Shown: positions 1-5,687 of the stretch, piece by piece
How positions within the stretch are numbered: the first letter of the stretch is position 1
Layout: every line of letters starts with the position of its first letter
Program-made: the position numbers and the translations under genes
Assembly (NCBI GenBank): GCA_018663485.1
Contig: JABJQI010000226.1
Location: 1-5,687, forward strand
Source of the DNA: Opitutia bacterium
Lineage (GTDB): Bacteria; Verrucomicrobiota; Verrucomicrobiia; Opitutales; Coraliomargaritaceae
Reading direction: 5' to 3'
DNA: 5,687 nucleotides
The notes under the pieces: generated by a model
What the model was told of the DNA's origin: nothing
Seen by the model: the letters and a program-made list of their open reading frames with translations, nothing else
The model's database searches: none

Positions 1-1
1 A

Positions 2-892
2 GAGCTCGGCATCCCCAACGCCTGCAACAAATGTCACACTGACGAGAGTGTCGATTGGGCGGTCGAATGGTCTGAAAAATGGTACGGCGAGAAGATGGTC
101 GATCACCGGCAGCGCAAGCGTGCCCGTATTATCGCAGCCGCTCACAACTTCGATCCAAGCGCCCTACCAAAGCTACTCGAGCTGTTAAAAGACGAAGACC
201 TGCCTGGTTGGCGCGCTGCCTATACTGGCCTGCTCGGCAACTACCTGCCCAATCAATCTGTGGTTAACGTGCTCAAAGCACTGCTCAGCGACGCCAACCC
301 GATGGTCCGCAGCCGCGCAGTCGGCATGCTAGGTAGTGCTGGGCAAGCCGATGCCGCAATTGAAACGCTCGCCGACAGTTCACGCAGCGTCCGCATCGCA
401 GCAGCGCGTGGCATCGCCGCCAACCAATCGATTCCCGATCCTGTCGCCAAGCAAGAATGGGAGGAATATAACGCATTCAACACCGATCGCCCACAGACCC
501 TACTGATGCTTGCAAATGAGGCCAATAGCGAAGGACGCAGTGCAGACACTGAGAAATATGTCGAGCGCGCGATCCTGATGGATCAGCTCAACCCAGAAAT
601 GTATCATCAAGCCGCAATTTTACTGAGCGGCGCAGGCCTCAATCAAGCCTCCCAAAAAACACTGTACCTGGGCTGGGAGTTAGCACCGAAAAACCCTTCC
701 TTCCCATATTCACTGGGACTGCTCGCAGCCGAGCGAAAAGACCTCGAAAGCGCAGCCGGATTTTTAGAAGAAACCGTCGCCATCGAGCCTAGCTTCAGCC
801 GCGCGTGGTATAATCTTTCACTCGCATACGGGAAGCTCAACCGCCCCGAAGATGCCGCTCGTGCGATGCAACGCGCACAAGCTGGACAATAA
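2..892 (+). CDS. Cytochrome c-type protein with HEAT and TPR repeats, 5' end missing
   Basis: The frame is open from base 2 to a TAA at 890-892, giving 296 visible residues; the N-terminal part lies outside the window. Visible residues 8-12 are CNKCH (bases 23-37), a CXXCH motif for covalent c-type heme, set in IPNACNKCHTDES. Residues about 53-141 form short paired helices with the HEAT/PBS look (PMVRSRAVGMLGSAG, RSVRIAAARGIAA). Residues about 165-293 look like TPR units, the clearest being PSFPYSLGLLAAERKDLESA and SRAWYNLSLAYGKLNRPEDA. Known family context: multiheme cytochrome c554-like or doubled-CXXCH proteins ending in HEAT/TPR scaffolds occur in Verrucomicrobia and Planctomycetes, normally exported, with the earlier hemes upstream. 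By inference this motif is the last heme site of such a protein, acting in periplasmic electron transfer or as a docking scaffold; the substrate is unknown. The ATG at 95 is internal and would leave out the heme motif, so it is not taken as the start. Confidence 0.85.
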   Translation, partial: ELGIPNACNKCHTDESVDWAVEWSEKWYGEKMVDHRQRKRARIIAAAHNFDPSALPKLLELLKDEDLPGWRAAYTGLLGNYLPNQSVVNVLKALLSDANPMVRSRAVGMLGSAGQADAAIETLADSSRSVRIAAARGIAANQSIPDPVAKQEWEEYNAFNTDRPQTLLMLANEANSEGRSADTEKYVERAILMDQLNPEMYHQAAILLSGAGLNQASQKTLYLGWELAPKNPSFPYSLGLLAAERKDLESAAGFLEETVAIEPSFSRAWYNLSLAYGKLNRPEDAARAMQRAQAGQ

Positions 893-934
893 ACAAATCT
901 CGACTCTCCCACAAAGCACATCCAAAACGCACCA

Positions 935-1123
935 ATGAAACTCAAACAGGGACAAATCTGGAAAAACGAAACTGGCTATATACGCATTGTTGAATTGGAG
1001 CGCCTCAGCGTAGACTTTAAAATGATGGAGGATCCGTTCACGAAGGACGGCACACACAAGCAGCTGACTAAGAAGGAATTTTGTCGTATCATCAAAGATG
1101 CGACATTGGTTGAGGAAGGTTAA
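935..1123 (+). CDS. Small conserved-looking hypothetical protein, 62 aa
   Basis: ATG at 935, TAA at 1121-1123, encoding a charged, soluble 62-residue protein with no signal peptide or membrane segment. The N-terminal half (GQIWKNETGYIRIVELERLSVDFK) alternates hydrophobic and polar residues as in short beta strands. The C-terminal half (LTKKEFCRIIKDATLV) is probably a helix with one Cys. The pattern suggests a small beta-barrel or SH3-like fold, but I do not recognise a characterised family and assign no function. It lies 42 bp after the cytochrome/TPR gene on the same strand, so it could be co-transcribed with it. No Shine-Dalgarno sequence precedes the ATG (the upstream bases are C/A-rich). 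That the frame is real rests on its protein-like composition, its place in an otherwise empty gap, and my impression that similar 'MKLKxGQIW' proteins occur in Opitutae. Confidence 0.65.
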   Translation: MKLKQGQIWKNETGYIRIVELERLSVDFKMMEDPFTKDGTHKQLTKKEFCRIIKDATLVEEG

Positions 1124-1124
1124 A

Positions 1125-1188
1125 GTAGAAGCGACACTCTGGTCGCTTTACTCAGGCTCAGACAAAGCGACAAGAGTGTCGCTTCTAC
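1125..1188. repeat. REP/BIME-like nested inverted repeat
   Basis: Two 25-nt arms (1125-1149 and 1164-1188) are reverse complements with a single mismatch (G1141 against A1172), separated by a 14-nt loop that contains CTCAG twice. Each arm is itself a hairpin: AAGCGAC / 6-nt loop / GTCGCTT on the left, and the same stem around AAGAGT on the right. Two small palindromes in opposite orientation are the layout of paired REP elements (a BIME). It begins 1 nt after the stop codon of the 62-aa gene. No T-tract follows on either strand, so it is not a standard intrinsic terminator. It could still protect a 3' end or separate the convergent transcripts. Other copies would be expected elsewhere in the genome; none is visible in this window. 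Confidence 0.8.
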
Positions 1189-1192
1189 GCAC

Positions 1193-1230
1193 GGCAATGT
1201 ATTGCCCTCCAAAATAGCCAGCGAACTGGC
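1193..1230. other. Two small hairpins in the convergent intergenic gap
   Basis: GGCAAT-GT-ATTGCC (1193-1206) is a near-perfect 14-bp palindrome, and GCCAG-CGAA-CTGGC (1217-1230) is a 5-bp stem with a four-base loop. No T-run follows either in the + direction. If the 62-aa gene has its own terminator, it must be these or the larger repeat at 1125-1188 acting without a U-tract. A role as a protein-binding palindrome is equally possible. Confidence 0.4.
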
Positions 1231-1232
1231 AC

Positions 1233-1287
1233 AAAAAAACCGGGAGCGATACGTCCCACACAAATGCATGATGCGCACCGCCCCCGG
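1233..1287 (-). terminator. Intrinsic terminator of the glycogen phosphorylase gene
   Basis: Read on the - strand, CCGGGGGCG (1287-1279) pairs with CGCTCCCGG (1248-1240) over 9 bp with one G-U wobble, around a 30-nt loop, and is followed directly by seven T (1239-1233). It starts 22 nt beyond the phosphorylase stop codon. GC-rich stem plus U-tract is the classic factor-independent terminator. On the + strand the stem has no T-run after it, so it works for one direction only. The large loop is the only atypical point. Confidence 0.85.
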
Positions 1288-1309
1288 CAAATTCATTTAA
1301 GCGTTTAGC

Positions 1310-3868
1310 TCACTGACCGACTTTAACTGGCTTCAAGTTCCAGATCTGTTCGGCGTATTGGCCAATCGTGCGGTCAGATGAGAACTTCCCCATCTTTGCA
1401 GTGTTAATGATCGCCATCTTAGCCCAACGCTGCTTATCACTAAATGCTTTATCCACCTCTTCCTGAACGCGAATGTAGTCCGCATAGTCAGCCAAGCAGA
1501 GATATGGATCTCCTCCTTCTAGCAGGCTGCTGCACAGTGGTGCAAAAGCATCTTTTTCTCCTGGTGTAAAGTAGTCGGACCGCAACCAATCGATCACGGA
1601 CTTCAACTCCCAATTACTGTTGTAATAATCGTAGGGATTATACCCTTGAACCTTCAATGCTTCGACTTCATCGACCGTGTGTCCAAAAATAAAGATATTC
1701 TCCTCCCCGACTTCTTCGCAGATCTCGACATTCGCACCATCGAGGGTGCCGATCGTCAGCGCACCATTGAGCGATAGTTTCATGTTACCTGTGCCAGAAG
1801 CTTCCTTACCCGCAGTCGAAATCTGCTCAGACAGGTCCGCAGCTGGAATCATCTTCTCGGCCATGGTGACACGATAGTTTTGCGGGAAGACCACCTTAAT
1901 CTTATCGTTAATCCGCGAGTCGTCATTTACCTTTTCGGCAATTTTATTGATCGCACGGATAATGTTCTTGGCCAATGCGTAGCCTGGTGCAGCCTTCGCA
2001 CCGAAGATGAATACACGTGGATTCATTTCGTAAGCTGGATCATTCAGCAGGCGACGGTATAGCGTCAAGATATGTAGCACGTTCAGGTGCTGACGCTTAT
2101 ATTCGTGCAGACGTTTGATCTGAACGTCGAACAGTGCGTCTGGATTAATCACTGTGCCAGAGTCCTCCAGTACAAAATCAGCAAATGCTTGTTTGTTTAA
2201 ACGCTTGATGTCCATGAACCGCTTCTGGAAATTGGTATCATCGGCAAACTGGGTGATGCCCTCAAGTTGATTGAGATATTTCGGCCATTCTGGGCCGACC
2301 TTCTCTGTGATCAATCCACTAAGGCTCGGATTACAAGCCAACAACCAGCGACGTGGGGTAATACCATTGGTCATGTTGATCAGCTTGTTCGGATATAATT
2401 CATGAAATGTCGCGAACAGATTTTTCTTTAGCAAATTGGTGTGTAATGCCGCGACACCATTCACCTTAGTTGAGCCGACGACAGAAAGATACGCCATGCG
2501 AATCATCTTCGGATAGCCCTCTTCAATGATCGAAAGTTCAGCCTTCTTCGCACCGTCGCCGGGCCACTTAGCCTCAACTACATTTTCAAGAAACTGTGAG
2601 TTAATCTCGTAGATAATTTCTAAATGACGTGGCAGGACCTTTTCGAAAAGCGGCACGCTCCACTTCTCCAACGCTTCAGGCAAAAGCGTATGGTTGGTAT
2701 AGTTGCACGTTTTGCTAGTAATTTCCCATGCATCATCCCAATTCAAACCATGCTCATCAATGAGCAATCGCATCAATTCAGGAATCGCAATCGCGGGGTG
2801 CGTATCATTCAACTGGATCGCATTGAAATCAGGGAATTCGGCCCAATCGCTGTGATTAGCCAGGTAGCGACGCATAATATCTTTCAGCGAGCAACTGACG
2901 AAGAAATACTGCTGCACAAGACGGAGCTCTTTACCATTTTCGGTCGAGTCATTCGGATACAGCACCTTGGAAATCGACTCACTCATTGCCTTTTCACGTA
3001 CGGCTTCAACATAGCCACCATCATTGAAGATATTGAAATCAAACTCACTCGATGCTTTCGAATCCCACAGACGCAGAAAATTAACCGTTTCGGCTCCGTG
3101 ACCAACGATTGCGATATCATACGGAACACCTTCGATCGTCTTCTGATCGACCCACACCGGACGAAATCCTCCCTTGTCATCTATGTGATGTTCGACTCGG
3201 CCGTAGAGCTGCACTTGCTGCGCAAAGTTAGGCCGCATCACTTCCCAAGGGCAGCCTTTCTCCATCCAAGCATCTGGATGCTCAACTTGGTATCCGTCTT
3301 TAAACTCCTGACGAAATAGGCCAAACTCATAGTGGATGCCATAGCCAATCGCCGGCAAATCCAGAGTCGCAAGAGAATCGAGAAAACAGGCGGCCAAGCG
3401 ACCGAGTCCACCATTACCGAGGCCCATATCAGCCTCTTCGTCAGCGATTGCGCTAAAATCTTGGCCAAGCTCGCCAAGTGCATCACATGTTTGCTCGAAC
3501 AGACCTGAATTGTGCAGATTATTGACTAACAAGCGGCCCATCAAATACTCCAAGCTCAAGTAGTAGGCACGACGCACTTTCTTCTCATGATGCACCCCCT
3601 GAGTCTTCATGAAGCGGTCCAGTACGCGGTCACGGACCGCATAGCAAGTCGCAGTCCACCACTCGTCCTGACTGGCTTTTTCAGGGTGTCGAGCCAGCGT
3701 AAAACGTAAGTGATTAAGAATCGATGTCTTTATTGAGCCGGTGGTTGCTGCGGTACTAAAGCGGAAAGATGGCTCAGACGCCTTGCTTGCTGATAATCTG
3801 TTGGCAGCGGTTTTTTTAGCAGCAGATTTAGCCGTTTTCTTAGCCGTTTTTTTAGCCGTTGTGGTCAT
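1310..3868 (-). CDS. glgP: Glycogen/alpha-glucan phosphorylase (EC 2.4.1.1)
   Basis: Cytosolic PLP enzyme of the GT35 family that releases glucose-1-phosphate from the non-reducing ends of alpha-1,4-glucan. The 852 residues match the usual 800-850. Family motifs run in order: GNGGLGRLA (151-159), GYGIHYEFGLFRQ (175-187), NDTHPAIAIPELMR (354-367), MTNGITPRRWL (499-509), KRLHEYKRQHLN (585-596), and the PLP site EASGTGNMKLSLNGAL, with Lys697 forming the Schiff base, followed by GTLDGANVEI. The end, KMGKFSSDRTIGQYAEQIW, is typical, so the gene is complete. The start chosen is ATG 3868-3866, just before a Lys/Ala/Thr-rich tail (residues 2-22). The frame stays open upstream to ATG 4069, but those 67 residues (MNTHNFICACVECSAAAY...) resemble no phosphorylase. 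No Shine-Dalgarno motif is evident; the bases before the ATG are A/T-rich. An intrinsic terminator follows at 1287-1233. Glycogen phosphorylase and maltodextrin phosphorylase cannot be told apart from sequence alone. Confidence 0.97.
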   Translation of the reverse strand: MTTTAKKTAKKTAKSAAKKTAANRLSASKASEPSFRFSTAATTGSIKTSILNHLRFTLARHPEKASQDEWWTATCYAVRDRVLDRFMKTQGVHHEKKVRRAYYLSLEYLMGRLLVNNLHNSGLFEQTCDALGELGQDFSAIADEEADMGLGNGGLGRLAACFLDSLATLDLPAIGYGIHYEFGLFRQEFKDGYQVEHPDAWMEKGCPWEVMRPNFAQQVQLYGRVEHHIDDKGGFRPVWVDQKTIEGVPYDIAIVGHGAETVNFLRLWDSKASSEFDFNIFNDGGYVEAVREKAMSESISKVLYPNDSTENGKELRLVQQYFFVSCSLKDIMRRYLANHSDWAEFPDFNAIQLNDTHPAIAIPELMRLLIDEHGLNWDDAWEITSKTCNYTNHTLLPEALEKWSVPLFEKVLPRHLEIIYEINSQFLENVVEAKWPGDGAKKAELSIIEEGYPKMIRMAYLSVVGSTKVNGVAALHTNLLKKNLFATFHELYPNKLINMTNGITPRRWLLACNPSLSGLITEKVGPEWPKYLNQLEGITQFADDTNFQKRFMDIKRLNKQAFADFVLEDSGTVINPDALFDVQIKRLHEYKRQHLNVLHILTLYRRLLNDPAYEMNPRVFIFGAKAAPGYALAKNIIRAINKIAEKVNDDSRINDKIKVVFPQNYRVTMAEKMIPAADLSEQISTAGKEASGTGNMKLSLNGALTIGTLDGANVEICEEVGEENIFIFGHTVDEVEALKVQGYNPYDYYNSNWELKSVIDWLRSDYFTPGEKDAFAPLCSSLLEGGDPYLCLADYADYIRVQEEVDKAFSDKQRWAKMAIINTAKMGKFSSDRTIGQYAEQIWNLKPVKVGQ
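3827..3859 (-). repeat. 12-nt in-frame tandem repeat encoding TAKK units
   Basis: Within the start of the phosphorylase gene, the 12-nt unit ACGGCTAARAAA occurs 2.75 times in tandem (third positions nearly identical), encoding TAKK-TAKK-TAK. A diverged AAKKTAA follows. The near identity at synonymous sites points to recent slippage or duplication. The lysine codons form A-runs of up to seven, which are prone to length change. The encoded tail resembles the AKK-rich C-terminal domains of histone H1-like bacterial proteins. Confidence 0.8.
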
Positions 3869-3979
3869 AATATATGTGTCTGTGTAAAATTGGCGAAAAA
3901 TGATCTTCTCTAGTCTTGAATTGGATTCAATGAAACTGGAAAACGTAACTATTTCCGAAGCAGTTGAAAGCGGTAAAGC

Positions 3980-4000
3980 AAAAAAAGCGCCAGTTCTGCG
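3980..4000 (-). terminator. Weak hairpin plus T7 in the glgP leader (possible attenuator)
   Basis: On the - strand, CGCAGAACTGGCG can form a short GC stem with one bulged G and a small loop, followed by C and seven T (3986-3980). This is about 110 nt before the phosphorylase ATG. It could be a leftover read-through terminator for the upstream gene or an attenuator in the leader. The stem is only about 4 bp, so it may be chance in an A/T-rich stretch. Confidence 0.22.
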
Positions 4001-4087
4001 AAATTCCTCAGCAAAATAGGCAGCAGCACTGCATTCCACACAAGCGCAAATAAAATTGTGCGTGTTCAACAGTTTACACAGCCTCGG

Positions 4088-4104
4088 GCTTCCTCAGCGG
4101 AAGC
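4088..4104. other. Perfect 6-bp hairpin in the glgP upstream region
   Basis: GCTTCC-TCAGC-GGAAGC is a perfect 6-bp stem with a five-base loop. The flanks (GCCTCGG on the left, AGAGGGC on the right) allow partial extension. No T-run follows on either strand. It may be a structured part of the leader RNA; no known riboswitch or regulator site is recognised. Confidence 0.35.
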
Positions 4105-4150
4105 ACAGAGGGCATGGCATAAAACCAGCCCCTAGGCTTTAACGCAGCGA

Positions 4151-4165
4151 GCGGGTTTATCCCGC
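4151..4165. repeat. REP-like hairpin AGCGGG/CCCGC
   Basis: GCGGG-TTTAT-CCCGC is a perfect 5-bp GC stem preceded by GCGA and followed by GATAT. Sequences of the form AGCGGGTTTATCCCGCGA resemble single REP-type palindromes that sit between genes in many bacteria. Its stem differs from that of the nested element at 1125-1188 although the overall style (AGCG...CGCT-like ends) is similar. Whether it is a repeat depends on copies outside the window. Confidence 0.35.
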
Positions 4166-4230
4166 GATATGATAGCGGAGGGAATCACCCCATCGTTGCC
4201 ACCGATAGTCCGACGGTCCAATTAATGCAT

Positions 4231-4250
4231 GGAAACGACGGAGCGTTTCC
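4231..4250 (-). terminator. Hairpin just after the ATP-grasp-like gene
   Basis: GGAAACG-CTCCGT-CGTTTCC on the - strand is a perfect 7-bp stem with a six-base loop, starting 7 nt after the TGA at 4260-4258. The position fits a 3'-end structure, but no U-tract follows (the next bases are ATGCATTAATT). It may act in 3' protection or in Rho-assisted termination rather than as a full intrinsic terminator. Confidence 0.4.
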
Positions 4251-4257
4251 CTCCAGC

Positions 4258-5673
4258 TCACTCACCGCTGGCGAGCACGCACGGCATCAGAGCTGCGTCC
4301 TTCATCCCATGGATGATTTTCTTATCCGCGGGGCACAAAGTTGCGAGTACACCATGCAACTCAGCGTTGTGCGCCTTTTTATCTACCAAGTAATACGGGC
4401 AAAGTCGCACCCTCCCCTCCATCTGATAGATACTGCCATCGTCTTTATATACAGGATGTCGCAAACGCCGCGGCTTCTCGTAAGTTTGCAAAATATGCAA
4501 CGACTCATCGGCCATTGTCACCACCTGTTGAATTGCACGCGCCCAATCAGCCCTCGAAGAGTCACTCCCCAGTGTCACGCTACGTGCGCCCCACGCAGTC
4601 TCATGAAACCCGCTAATCTTAATAATCAAATTGCGCTCTTTCTTACTCGCATCAGCTAGTTGCGTCCAGTGAGTCATAGGCTTACCGCCAATCAATGGCG
4701 CATTGAGCACCGCATTCGGCGGCAAGTCCACCGGATCCATCACCCAAGTCTGCGGAATGACCCGCTTCAGGACGCGATACGAAGATTTCGATAAATGCTC
4801 CTTCCAGAAATCTTCCAACATGTGGTGGTGAAAAAGCGCCAAGTTCAGTTTCTCCTCCTGAAAAGGCCGCATCGGCGGCGTCAGACTCAGTGGCGAATCG
4901 CATTTCGCTGTTAATAAATGTTCGGCGATCGATACGTTCGCCAAATCAAACAGCTCCCAAAAGCGATAAATCACATCTACCTGTTGCGGCTTGCCATCCA
5001 ACGGCACACAAATCGTGTCGGCCAATAGCATCACATCGTCGGTATGATGCACGTGGACACGACGATCATTGGCTCGCAATTGCTCGGCAATCCATTCCAT
5101 CTCTGGACGATAGGTCGCAGCCTCATCACTAACCAGAATTGCTATATAAGGCGCCATCACATTCGGAGCACGACTACACAGCACTCGATAAAAGGCTTCG
5201 ATCATGTCCTGCTCACCCGCACCGATCAACGCATCCGCATGCACGCCCGCATAGAGGCAGTTTAAAAATGCCGTCAACCCGATACCACCCGGCACCGAGT
5301 CGATCTCGGTCAGCGCGAAACCATTATCGGTCATCAATAGGTCTGGACGCACCACAATCGGCGTCGAGCCACGCAAGGCCTTCGAGCGCGCATGTTCAAT
5401 TAGCGCTGTTGGCTTACCACGATCGAGATACTCAGCCACCCACGGCGCTTTCAATTCACGATTACGCAGCAAATTTTTATCCGTCGCCGAACGCAGATAC
5501 AATGTCTCATGTGCACGGTAAAAATCGTAGCAAGCTTGGCCGATCAATTCGATCTCAGCCACCTGCTTCGCGTCCAGCGGAAACGCCACTGGCGAGGTGC
5601 GCCAGGTCTTATTTTCGAATAAGCTCTGCTCCGAAAAAGTCTGTTGCACCGCCTCGAAGCTCAAGCCTGCCAC
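4258..5673 (-). CDS. Uncharacterised protein, probable circularly permuted ATP-grasp enzyme
   Basis: About 471 residues, soluble, no signal peptide or membrane segment. Residues 107-136 (VVRPDLLMTDNGFALTEIDS, then VPGGIGLTAF) have the R-x-D ... E-I-D ... GG-x-G pattern of a metal/substrate-binding strand pair. Residues 349-368 (LIIKISGFHETAWGARSV) look like an ATP-binding lysine strand and glycine-rich loop. The acidic motif preceding the lysine motif is the order seen in circularly permuted ATP-grasp ligases such as glutathionylspermidine synthase. Other conserved-looking blocks are DVIYRFWELFDLAN (233-246), RVRLCPYYLVD (421-431) and CPADKKIIHGMKDA (447-460). By inference it is an ATP-dependent carboxylate-amine ligase or relative; the substrate is unknown and no symbol is justified. 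The start given is GTG 5673-5671, but the frame stays open to the window edge (SADSVAGLSF) and has no Shine-Dalgarno motif, so the true start may lie outside. The stop is TGA at 4260-4258. The downstream gene is glgP, 389 bp away. Confidence 0.75.
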   Translation of the reverse strand: MAGLSFEAVQQTFSEQSLFENKTWRTSPVAFPLDAKQVAEIELIGQACYDFYRAHETLYLRSATDKNLLRNRELKAPWVAEYLDRGKPTALIEHARSKALRGSTPIVVRPDLLMTDNGFALTEIDSVPGGIGLTAFLNCLYAGVHADALIGAGEQDMIEAFYRVLCSRAPNVMAPYIAILVSDEAATYRPEMEWIAEQLRANDRRVHVHHTDDVMLLADTICVPLDGKPQQVDVIYRFWELFDLANVSIAEHLLTAKCDSPLSLTPPMRPFQEEKLNLALFHHHMLEDFWKEHLSKSSYRVLKRVIPQTWVMDPVDLPPNAVLNAPLIGGKPMTHWTQLADASKKERNLIIKISGFHETAWGARSVTLGSDSSRADWARAIQQVVTMADESLHILQTYEKPRRLRHPVYKDDGSIYQMEGRVRLCPYYLVDKKAHNAELHGVLATLCPADKKIIHGMKDAALMPCVLASGE

Positions 5674-5687
5674 ACTGTCGGCTGAAT

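Larger units (their letters stand above)
3869..4257. other. 389-bp intergenic region upstream of glgP
   Basis: This lies between the stop of the ATP-grasp-like gene and the phosphorylase start, both on the - strand, and should hold the end of one transcript and the promoter of the next. I see no convincing gene and no tRNA. An open frame on the - strand (4069 to 3869) is an upstream continuation of the phosphorylase frame with no recognisable protein character. The half nearest glgP is A/T-rich. A TTGAAC hexamer on the - strand near 4065-4070 could be a -35 box, but no good -10 sits at the proper distance, so no promoter is called. The half nearest the ATP-grasp-like gene is G/C-rich and contains the hairpins listed separately. 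Confidence 0.6.

Noticed and set aside
79..267. 62-aa open frame on the + strand in another phase
   Set aside because: It overlaps the heme/HEAT gene, is Arg/Pro-rich and has no protein-family character.
1125..1188. Treating the large inverted repeat as an intrinsic terminator
   Set aside because: No T-run follows the stem on either strand, and each arm forms its own hairpin, which fits a REP-type element better.
2624..3319. 231-aa open frame on the + strand
   Set aside because: It lies wholly antisense to the conserved core of the glycogen phosphorylase and has no recognisable motif; it is a shadow of the real gene.
3848..3854. Possible programmed -1 frameshift site (run of A followed by C) in glgP
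   Set aside because: The zero frame reads AAA AAA ACG, not the phase needed for an A-AAA-AAC slip, and the downstream frame encodes an intact enzyme.
3869..4069. 67-residue N-terminal extension of the phosphorylase
   Set aside because: The frame is open, but the residues are unlike any phosphorylase and the region looks like an A/T-rich leader; ATG 3868 places the start directly before the basic tail.
4081..4257. Riboswitch or tRNA in the G/C-rich half of the gap
   Set aside because: No T-loop GTTCRA, acceptor/CCA arrangement or known riboswitch core could be found; only isolated simple hairpins are visible.
4225..4659. 144-aa open frame on the + strand
   Set aside because: It is antisense to the 3' end of the ATP-grasp-like gene, has odd composition and shows no family resemblance.

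Overview
The window (5,687 bp, roughly half G+C) reads as ordinary bacterial chromosome. Protein style suggests the Verrucomicrobia, probably the Opitutae/Puniceicoccales (Coraliomargarita/Lentimonas-like). The pointers are a cytochrome-c/HEAT/TPR protein, a short 'MKLKxGQIW' protein, a glycogen phosphorylase with a Lys/Ala tail, and starts without Shine-Dalgarno motifs. This placement is inference, not a database result.

Layout. On the + strand, 2-892 is the 3' part of a gene cut by the window edge: one visible heme-binding CXXCH, then HEAT-like and TPR-like helical repeats. A 62-residue uncharacterised protein follows at 935-1123. The 186-bp convergent gap (1124-1309) holds a long, nearly perfect REP/BIME-like inverted repeat, two small hairpins, and a strong intrinsic terminator that serves the gene arriving from the other side.

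On the - strand, 1310-3868 encodes a complete alpha-glucan (glycogen) phosphorylase, 852 aa, with the PLP lysine at residue 697 and an unusual (T-A-K-K)n N-terminal tail. Upstream of it lies a 389-bp gap (3869-4257) with several hairpins but no convincing gene. Beyond that, 4258-5673 (- strand) encodes a protein of about 471 aa that looks like an uncharacterised circularly permuted ATP-grasp enzyme. Its frame stays open to the window end, so its start is not certain.

Functionally, the phosphorylase would mobilise storage glucan to glucose-1-phosphate. The ATP-grasp-like gene upstream is co-oriented, but the long hairpin-rich gap argues against tight operon coupling. The two + strand genes are separate in theme (redox or protein scaffolding, unknown). 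No mobile element, CRISPR array, tRNA or rRNA was seen. I found no clear new multi-gene system; the most interesting items are the nested inverted repeat, the histone-H1-like tail on the phosphorylase, and the unassigned ATP-grasp-like protein.
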